The translations under genes and the position numbers were made by a program. The notes beneath the pieces are model-generated. The model searched no databases. It saw only the letters and a list, made by a program, of their open reading frames with translations, and was not told the DNA's origin. This document shows positions 1-4,322 of a DNA stretch of 5,157 nt, in pieces. The stretch spans positions 1 to 5,157 of the forward strand of contig JAEOTG010000369.1 in assembly GCA_016839985.1 (NCBI GenBank), given 5' to 3'. Source of the stretch: Candidatus Heimdallarchaeota archaeon (lineage in GTDB: Archaea; Asgardarchaeota; Heimdallarchaeia; Heimdallarchaeales; Heimdallarchaeaceae). Position 1 is the first letter of the stretch. The number at the start of each line of letters is the position of its first letter.

Positions 1-174
1 AGTAATGCCAATTTTAATCTTCCCAATTAAATGAGGATAAAGCGTTTGTTGCCCATTTTGAGCTAATACATCATTTGAAGGATTAGTTTGATTAAATTCC
101 TTAATGCTATAAAATTGAAGAGCTAATATAATCAAGAATACTTGAAGAAATAAGTTAATTTTGCTTTTTTTCAT
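1..174 (-). CDS. N-terminal part of a secreted or membrane-anchored protein, possibly a solute-binding protein (truncated by window edge)
   Basis: An open frame of 58 codons runs from an ATG at 174 off the left edge with no stop. It begins MKKSKINLFLQVFLIILALQ, a basic start followed by a hydrophobic core at about residues 7-22, which is typical of a signal peptide or single membrane anchor. A polar stretch rich in N, Q and S follows, and the visible part ends in LIGKIKIGIT. A strand of the KIKIGI type soon after a signal sequence is common at the start of the mature part of extracellular ligand-binding proteins (for example the LivJ-like family), but too little is visible to assign a family. 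The start is well supported: AGAGAGG lies at 188-182, 7 nt upstream, and a TATA box at 221-214 predicts transcription start near 191. The gene is probably regulated through the dyad between TATA box and start codon. Confidence 0.72.
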   Translation of the reverse strand, partial: MKKSKINLFLQVFLIILALQFYSIKEFNQTNPSNDVLAQNGQQTLYPHLIGKIKIGIT

Positions 175-181
175 GATTGAG

Positions 182-188
182 CCTCTCT
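182..188 (-). promoter_or_regulatory. Shine-Dalgarno of the partial secreted-protein gene
   Basis: On the minus strand AGAGAGG lies 7 nt before the ATG at 174. This is one of the two strongest ribosome-binding sites in the window and fixes the start of the gene that runs off the left edge. Confidence 0.7.
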
Positions 189-190
189 AA

Positions 191-222
191 TTATACAAAA
201 TAATTTGTATAAGTATTTATAC
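191..222. promoter_or_regulatory. Probable repressor operator: 22-bp perfect dyad plus a third half-site
   Basis: TTATACAAA at 191-199 is the exact reverse complement of TTTGTATAA at 204-212, with a 4-nt spacer. The outer hexamer of the right arm, GTATAA at 207-212, pairs again with TTATAC at 217-222, which overlaps the TATA box. There are thus three alternating half-sites (TTATAC, GTATAA, TTATAC) across the predicted transcription start and the TATA box. This arrangement is typical of sites where dimeric helix-turn-helix repressors block TBP or RNA polymerase. The regulator is not identifiable from the site, and a hairpin role in the leader is less likely because most of the dyad lies upstream of the predicted start. 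Confidence 0.5.
214..221 (-). promoter_or_regulatory. Archaeal TATA box of the partial secreted-protein gene
   Basis: The minus strand reads GTATAAATAC here, with TATAAATA as the core. Its centre is about 43 nt upstream of the ATG at 174. With the usual archaeal TATA-to-start distance of about 26 nt, transcription would begin near 191 and give a leader of about 17 nt that just includes the Shine-Dalgarno. This geometric fit supports the call; no start site has been measured. Confidence 0.6.
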
Positions 223-262
223 CTAATTCTGTTTTACAGACTCAATCTAATTTTCTCGGATG

Positions 263-598
263 CTAATCTTCTGAATCGTCAAAGAAGCTATCTTCTTCTT
301 CTGTTAGTTCCAACTTTTTTATTCCGAGTTTTTTCATAGCGTCCAATAATTCTTCTTCTGTTAAATCCTCTGCGGATTTGTTGTAATGTCTTTCAATTCT
401 GTCTAAATCATCGCTGTGAAATTTATGCTTATGATGACTTCCAGCTAAAACAAGAAGTATGAACGATCCGAATAGCATTCTTCTTGATTGACGTCTCATC
501 ATTCTACGTTGTCTTCTTAAACTTCTTCTAACAACTGGGTGCATAATTCTTCTCGGTCTCATCACTCGACGAGCTCTTCTACCTCGCATATATCTCAT
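263..598 (-). CDS. Small arginine-rich protein with hydrophobic segment and acidic C-terminal tail (SHOCT-like helix), function unknown
   Basis: The 111-residue product has three parts. Residues 1-40 contain 19 arginines and no lysine, largely as RR pairs. Residues 41-53 (MLFGSFILLVLAG) form a short hydrophobic stretch, followed by a His/Lys cluster (HHKHK, 55-59). Residues 62-100 look helical, with a pattern (DLDRIERHY...LTEEELLDAMKKLGI) resembling the short helical SHOCT-type modules at C-termini of small membrane proteins; the tail is acidic (DSFFDDSED). The arginine-rich part should bind nucleic acid or anionic lipid; that is inference. The hydrophobic stretch is short for a full membrane span. 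The ATG at 598 sits about 30 nt below a TATA box, so the mRNA may be leaderless. A second ATG at 589 has AGGAA 9 nt upstream and could be the real start, shortening the protein by three residues. I do not recognise a named family. Confidence 0.75.
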   Translation of the reverse strand: MRYMRGRRARRVMRPRRIMHPVVRRSLRRQRRMMRRQSRRMLFGSFILLVLAGSHHKHKFHSDDLDRIERHYNKSAEDLTEEELLDAMKKLGIKKLELTEEEDSFFDDSED

Positions 599-621
599 TT
601 CCTAAAATTATCTTAGAATAT

Positions 622-647
622 TGATATTTAAACAATAGTAAATATCA
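622..647. promoter_or_regulatory. Candidate operator: perfect 9+9-bp inverted repeat in the divergent promoter region
   Basis: TGATATTTA at 622-630 is the exact reverse complement of TAAATATCA at 639-647, with an 8-nt spacer. Its left arm contains most of the TATA box for the minus-strand gene, and its right arm lies just before the plus-strand methyltransferase promoter area. A factor bound here could control both divergent genes. Because the region is very A+T-rich, a chance dyad is possible; position over the TATA box is the main argument. Confidence 0.4.
625..632 (-). promoter_or_regulatory. TATA box of the arginine-rich protein gene
   Basis: The minus strand reads TTTAAATA, a near-consensus archaeal TATA element. 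Its centre is about 30 nt upstream of the ATG at 598, so transcription would start only about 4 nt before the start codon, predicting an essentially leaderless message. The element overlaps the left arm of the dyad at 622-647. Confidence 0.6.
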
Positions 648-653
648 GCAAAC

Positions 654-661
654 TACATAAA
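654..661 (+). promoter_or_regulatory. Possible TATA box of the methyltransferase gene
   Basis: TACATAAA on the plus strand would place the transcription start near 684, giving a leader of about 23 nt before the ATG at 707. The match to the archaeal consensus is moderate, and the stronger element at 625-632 could also act in this direction with a longer leader. Confidence 0.3.
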
Positions 662-668
662 TGCATAA

Positions 669-689
669 AGTTTCTCCAACGAAGAAACT
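669..689. repeat. Small inverted repeat upstream of the methyltransferase start
   Basis: AGTTTCT at 669-675 pairs perfectly with AGAAACT at 683-689 around a 7-nt loop (CCAACGA). It ends 17 nt before the ATG at 707. If transcription starts at an upstream site it would be a leader hairpin; if it starts near 684 it would instead be a DNA dyad at the transcription start. Seven base pairs is short enough to be chance. Confidence 0.3.
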
Positions 690-706
690 AGTAGAAGTGA
701 AAGAAA

Positions 707-1315
707 ATGAAAGTACATCGAAGAGATACACCTGTTTTTGATTTTCTAAATGAATGTAATAAGAGTCCTTTAGAAAGGAAGATATTAGATTGTGGAGCAG
801 GTGGTGGTGCTCCTCCCTTAGCAATTTTTTATCGAAATGGATACAAAACATATGGGATAGAGATTCTAGAAAATCAGATAGAAAGAGCTAATAACTTTGC
901 CAAAGAAAATAACATGGAGTTTAACATAATAAAAGGAGATATGAGAAATCTCCCTTATGATGATGAATCTTTTAGTTTTGTTTTTAGTCATCATACAATC
1001 TTCCACATGAATAAAGAAGACATTGCAAAATCAATCAAAGAAATGGAAAGAGTTTTGGTTCCAAGTGGATTAATTTATGTTAATTTTCCAACATATCAGT
1101 GCGTTGGGTTTGGAGTAGGAAAGGAAGTACGTGAAGGAGAATTCTTGCAAATAGAAGATGGAGAGGAAGTATTACACTCCTATTACAAAGATGATGAAGC
1201 TGATGCTTATTTCAAAAATTTTGATTTAATATCTATAAGAAAATGGATACTTCTGAAAAATGAAGGATGGGTAGATAATATGGCAATGATTGAATACATT
1301 GCAAAGAAAAAATAG
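707..1315 (+). CDS. Class I SAM-dependent methyltransferase (Methyltransf_11-like)
   Basis: This 202-residue protein transfers a methyl group from S-adenosylmethionine; the substrate is unknown. The Rossmann-type core is clear: motif I ILDCGAGGG at 26-34 (SAM-binding glycine loop), an acidic residue at the end of strand 2 (E52 in YGIEIL) that should hold the ribose hydroxyls, GD at 77-78 near the adenine site, the strand-4 region SFSFVFSHHTIFHM at 88-101, and VLVPSGLIYVNF at 117-128. The HH pair in strand 4 and the acidic segment around 141-166 (EGEFLQIEDGEE, KDDEADAY) are where substrate specificity may lie. There is no membrane segment, so it should be cytosolic. The ATG at 707 is the furthest possible start, because TGA at 698-700 is in frame just upstream; AGTGA at 696-700 is a weak ribosome site. 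The gene stands alone, divergent from the arginine-rich protein and convergent with the V4R gene 15 bp downstream. Confidence 0.9.
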   Translation: MKVHRRDTPVFDFLNECNKSPLERKILDCGAGGGAPPLAIFYRNGYKTYGIEILENQIERANNFAKENNMEFNIIKGDMRNLPYDDESFSFVFSHHTIFHMNKEDIAKSIKEMERVLVPSGLIYVNFPTYQCVGFGVGKEVREGEFLQIEDGEEVLHSYYKDDEADAYFKNFDLISIRKWILLKNEGWVDNMAMIEYIAKKK

Positions 1316-1330
1316 CGTTATGATAGAAGA

Positions 1331-2563
1331 TCATTCTGTTTCGTAAGTGATTTCACATATTCTATGCTTGCTTTTAGTTAAATTAACAGATACTTTACTA
1401 AACTTCTTTATCCATTGTTCACAGGTCTTACAGATTATATCATCAGGATATCTCCAATAATTACATACAACTAGGAATTTTATCTGAGATTCACTTTGTT
1501 GATAAAAATGATCTGAAATAAAAGGAGCTTTATTGAAGATTTGTATTAGTTTTATCATTGGATCTAAATCATAATAATGTTCTTCACCAATATCTTCCTT
1601 TATCGACTCAATAGTTATCTTTCTTTCATTCTTACCCATTTCTCTGATAGCTTGATCTTCTTGCAATGATATAATTTCTCTACTAACTCCACCTGGAGCA
1701 ATTTGAAATATACAATCATGAACATAGCTGTATTCAGCTGCACATCTCATTTCATTACAGATTATTGGCTCTTCTAAAATATGGCTAAAAATAGCTTCAA
1801 GCATCCCTTCAACATATGCACATGCTTTTGTAGCTATTACACCTAAAGAATCTGTCCAAATAGAATTTCTTAGAGAAACTGTAGCTACTTTCTCATCAGG
1901 ATCAAAATGAAGAATGTTTATTCTACCCCAGCGTGAGAGAATTTGAGAATTTAGTATAGTATCTAGATATGTTCTTGATGAGTCATCCTGATCTGGTGTT
2001 AATTTCTGAATTATGTTTTTTCCTGCTTCGATTCCAATCTTTCCAAGAATTTGAGAAATAGCATCTTTTCTTCCCTCAAACTGGCCATAAAATAACTCTT
2101 GAAAGATACTAATTGCATTATCTCTTAATGAACTTAAGCAATTCCCAACCTCAGGAAAATCATCTAAAATTGGATTTGTATATGTTACAATAATGAACAT
2201 TTCAGATAGCTCAATAAGCCTACTTATGGTTTTTACCATTTCTTCCTCTAAAGATGAAATCGTTAGATATTCGGTTATTGTAGGATCAAAAATTACAACA
2301 GAAAGCATAAATTGTTCCGAGCCACCTCGAGCAAGTGGGTTTGGAATAGAGAAGAACAAACTTGAATAAACTACATTTGCCATAGCATTGACAAAAGCTT
2401 TCATTTCTTGCATGAAATTAAAATCCATCAATCTTGTTAATGAAGCAGTTATACGTGCATCTTGAATTTCTGCTACGTTAAAGAGTAATCTAGGACCTAA
2501 CCGTTGGTCAAAATGAAATAGCATCACGTTAATTCTATTACGAAGATCCACTCTTTCAGACAT
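1331..2563 (-). CDS. V4R-domain protein with longin-like N-terminal domain and Cys-containing C-terminal module
   Basis: The 410-residue protein has three parts. Residues about 10-125 begin with INVMLFHFDQRLGPRLLFNV, a hydrophobic strand followed by a GP turn, then alternating strands and helices, consistent with a longin/profilin-like domain; this part is inferred. Residues about 166-288 fit a V4R domain (4-vinyl reductase/Bet3-related fold, small-molecule-binding and regulatory): LGKIGIEAGKNIIQKL at 173-188, the strand region RWGRINILHFDPDEK at 211-225, then C248-AYVEG, C274 and C284-IFQI in the usual V4R spacing. Residues about 325-410 carry C367, C378, C381 and C403; the pattern CKTCEQWIKKF...HRICEITYE resembles the end of a second, shortened V4R-like unit or a small metal site. 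No membrane segment is seen, so it is probably a cytosolic sensor or adaptor. The ATG lies inside the end of the upstream ASKHA gene (8-nt overlap, ATGTCTGA), so translation is coupled. Confidence 0.8.
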   Translation of the reverse strand: MSERVDLRNRINVMLFHFDQRLGPRLLFNVAEIQDARITASLTRLMDFNFMQEMKAFVNAMANVVYSSLFFSIPNPLARGGSEQFMLSVVIFDPTITEYLTISSLEEEMVKTISRLIELSEMFIIVTYTNPILDDFPEVGNCLSSLRDNAISIFQELFYGQFEGRKDAISQILGKIGIEAGKNIIQKLTPDQDDSSRTYLDTILNSQILSRWGRINILHFDPDEKVATVSLRNSIWTDSLGVIATKACAYVEGMLEAIFSHILEEPIICNEMRCAAEYSYVHDCIFQIAPGGVSREIISLQEDQAIREMGKNERKITIESIKEDIGEEHYYDLDPMIKLIQIFNKAPFISDHFYQQSESQIKFLVVCNYWRYPDDIICKTCEQWIKKFSKVSVNLTKSKHRICEITYETE

Positions 2564-3620
2564 TAGCCATCATCTTTTTTGTCGCATAAATATATGCTAT
2601 ACAATATGGAGGATTAATTTCAGCTGTTCTGATTATGTCAGTAGCTTGAATTAAATCATCATGTTCATCTTTCGCTTTAAGATATTGATAAAGAATATTT
2701 GAACCTATCCCCGAAAGAACAATCTTTCTAAGATTATTTTCGAATAATTTTCTTCGAATATTTTGATTGATTTCCTCCAGAAGTCTTGTTTTGAAAAGAT
2801 GAGCAATTTTTATCAATTCAAACTCGTCGAAGCTTTCATCAAGAATACACAGCATATCTCTTAATCTACCTAAAGCATCCTCTTTGAATTTAGCTTTCTT
2901 ATCAGGAGTTTCTATAATATAACCAGGTGTTTGAATATCATCAGTTATTAGAAAAATATCAGCAGTCAATGCTCTATATTCAGATGGGAGATTATATAGC
3001 TCTCCTCTATATTCGAATTTAGGTTGAACAAATGCAGCGTTAGTTTCTAGAACCCCATAATAAAGAAGTTCATTGTTTTTCATTCTTTCATGATCAGAAT
3101 TGGATTTTGACATTATTCTACCTTCCCTAACTGGAATGAAACTTGTTGTGCGCGTTGAAAAGTCTACTATGAGAACATCTTGGTTAATTAGTCTCCAAAT
3201 ACCCTCTCCAAGAGCCTTCCATCCAGTTGCAATTATTTTTTCAGGATATTTTAGTGCAGTTTCTAAATTAACAAATTCTCCATCAATTGAATAAAAGATG
3301 ATATTTAGTGGTCTGATGAATTTAGTTACTGAATCAATCACAAATTCTAAGGTTTCTTTAGCGGATGATAGAAAAGAATTTCTGAATGTTAAAATGAACT
3401 TTCTAATGTTATAATCGGCGTATGAACGTAATAGTGTTTTCAACACACCTTCTAATTCTTCTCTTTTTGTTCTAATTGGAAGATAAATTCTTTCAAATCT
3501 TAGTGGTTCTTCAGGGTGAGAAGGATCAACGATGACTATTTTCAGGATAGCTGCTCCAAAATCTAATACAGCAATGTTTTCCTTTGTTGATGAGAAACCT
3601 TCTGTTTGTGTGACTGTCAT
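2556..3620 (-). CDS. MfnF-like ASKHA-superfamily protein (hydantoinase/H4MPT-linked C1 pathway family), active-site motifs altered
   Basis: The 354-residue protein aligns by eye with the family once called H4MPT-linked C1-transfer pathway proteins, which includes MfnF, an ATP-using-fold enzyme that joins the two precursors of the methanofuran core. Landmarks: phosphate-1 region AVLDFGAAILK at 17-27, IYLPIRTKREEL at 45-56, DGEFV at 113-117, phosphate-2 region VDFSTRTTSFIPV at 152-164, NELLYYGVLETNAAFV at 183-198, SEYRALTADIFLITDDI at 213-229, and the adenosine-motif-like SGIGSNIL at 303-310. From memory, the family usually has a GGANxK-type first loop and a GSTTTD-type second loop. Here they read GAAILK and STRTTS, losing the glycine and the final aspartate, so catalysis may be lost or changed. 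Length is normal. No Shine-Dalgarno precedes the ATG at 3620. It overlaps the V4R gene by 8 nt, implying a joint function. It is a divergent paralogue, so I give no symbol. Confidence 0.75.
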   Translation of the reverse strand: MTVTQTEGFSSTKENIAVLDFGAAILKIVIVDPSHPEEPLRFERIYLPIRTKREELEGVLKTLLRSYADYNIRKFILTFRNSFLSSAKETLEFVIDSVTKFIRPLNIIFYSIDGEFVNLETALKYPEKIIATGWKALGEGIWRLINQDVLIVDFSTRTTSFIPVREGRIMSKSNSDHERMKNNELLYYGVLETNAAFVQPKFEYRGELYNLPSEYRALTADIFLITDDIQTPGYIIETPDKKAKFKEDALGRLRDMLCILDESFDEFELIKIAHLFKTRLLEEINQNIRRKLFENNLRKIVLSGIGSNILYQYLKAKDEHDDLIQATDIIRTAEINPPYCIAYIYATKKMMANV

Positions 3621-3641
3621 CTATTAACTTTTTGTGATATT

Positions 3642-3676
3642 TCCTTAAAAAAGTAAGGATACTTCCTTACTTTTTT
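3642..3676. terminator. Terminator- or attenuator-like hairpin in the 46-nt gap before the ASKHA gene
   Basis: A perfect 13-bp inverted repeat pairs 3647-3659 with 3664-3676 around a 4-nt loop. The core GTAAGGA/TCCTTAC is flanked by A6 and T6, so transcripts of either strand would carry a hairpin ending in U6. The stop codon of the upstream PH-like gene (3669-3667) lies within the stem. A third copy of the hexamer, TCCTTA at 3642-3647, lets the central TAAGGA at 3654-3659 pair on either side, so two hairpins exclude each other. Known archaeal termination relies mostly on U-tracts, so the U6 could act without the stem. On the minus strand the TTTTTTAA at 3652-3645 might instead be a poor TATA box for a leaderless start at the ATG at 3620. 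Confidence 0.45.
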
Positions 3677-4317
3677 CTATAAATGGTGCCTTCTGGTTCT
3701 TTCTTTAAATCCTTTCCTTTTTTCTTTGTCTTAGCTGCTATTTCCTTCTCTTTTTCTGCTAGATCAGGATATTCCTTTGATAAATTTGTTCGGAAGCTTG
3801 CTTTAGGATAGATATTCTTTATAGTTAAACATATTTCAACTAAATCTTCGTTATCTATATATTCTCCAATTAAGAAATCCCTTCCATCTCTAAGAGAAAA
3901 AACAATCATTGCTTTAGTTTTATATTTCCATAAGTCAAGAGAAAATTTTCTAGGTATTTTAATCATACCATATCTCCTTACTTCATGTATAGGAAATTCT
4001 CCTTTCTTAACTCTTAAGCCAGTAAAAAATAGAGGTGTTGACCTAAATAGAATCATTCTATCTTTGATTGAGATATAGTCTCTTTTGTACAATAATTCTT
4101 TGAGCGTTCTATTTCCAAAAATAAGAATTGGTAAAATAGTGATAACTATTACAGTTGCTAGAACTGTTGTATCTTCTGGCTTTTCTATGAAAATGAAAAT
4201 TACAAAACTAGTAATCATAATTATACTAAAAACTAAATTTATAGAAAAATCAATCCAACCATATCTTGTTGGTTGTTTTCTTAGTATCATCTCTTCGTTT
4301 TTCTCTTCTTCTGACAT
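3667..4317 (-). CDS. Two-helix membrane protein with PH-like cytosolic domain and lysine-rich tail
   Basis: The 216-residue protein has a charged N-terminus (residues 1-20), two hydrophobic segments at about 22-44 and 51-67 separated by a short acidic loop (EKPEDT), then a soluble region. Residues about 79-172 alternate short strands (YISIKDRMILFRS, KKGEFPIHEVRRYGMI, KAMIVFSLRDGRDFLIGEY) and end in a helix (NEDLVEICLTIKNIY). That is the pattern of the small bacterial/archaeal PH-like domains that follow a two-TM hairpin (YdbT/bPH2 type). The fold assignment is inference from pattern, not a recognised family match. The tail from 186 is highly charged, with many K and E. The short loop predicts both ends in the cytoplasm. 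The start is firm: AGAGGA at 4331-4326, inside the last codons of the URO-D gene, lies 8 nt before the ATG, and the two genes are only 5 nt apart. A membrane-anchoring or lipid-sensing role for the cluster is plausible but unproven. Confidence 0.75.
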   Translation of the reverse strand: MSEEEKNEEMILRKQPTRYGWIDFSINLVFSIIMITSFVIFIFIEKPEDTTVLATVIVITILPILIFGNRTLKELLYKRDYISIKDRMILFRSTPLFFTGLRVKKGEFPIHEVRRYGMIKIPRKFSLDLWKYKTKAMIVFSLRDGRDFLIGEYIDNEDLVEICLTIKNIYPKASFRTNLSKEYPDLAEKEKEIAAKTKKKGKDLKKEPEGTIYRKK

Positions 4318-4322
4318 ATAGA

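Noticed and set aside
228..240. Small hairpin TCTGT-TTT-ACAGA after the arginine-rich gene, as a terminator
   Set aside because: Only 5 bp with a 3-nt loop and no U-tract on the relevant strand; likely chance.
645..851. Minus-strand open frame of 68 codons opposite the methyltransferase start
   Set aside because: It lies antisense to the N-terminal and SAM-motif coding part of the methyltransferase, has no recognisable protein character and no ribosome site; it is a shadow frame.
3100..3294. Plus-strand open frame of 64 codons inside the ASKHA gene
   Set aside because: Antisense to a well-supported gene with family motifs in this very stretch; no independent start signals.
4085..4321. Plus-strand open frame of 78 codons with hydrophobic stretch, inside the PH-like gene
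   Set aside because: Its hydrophobic look arises as the complement of the two membrane segments of the minus-strand gene, a usual artefact in A+T-rich DNA.
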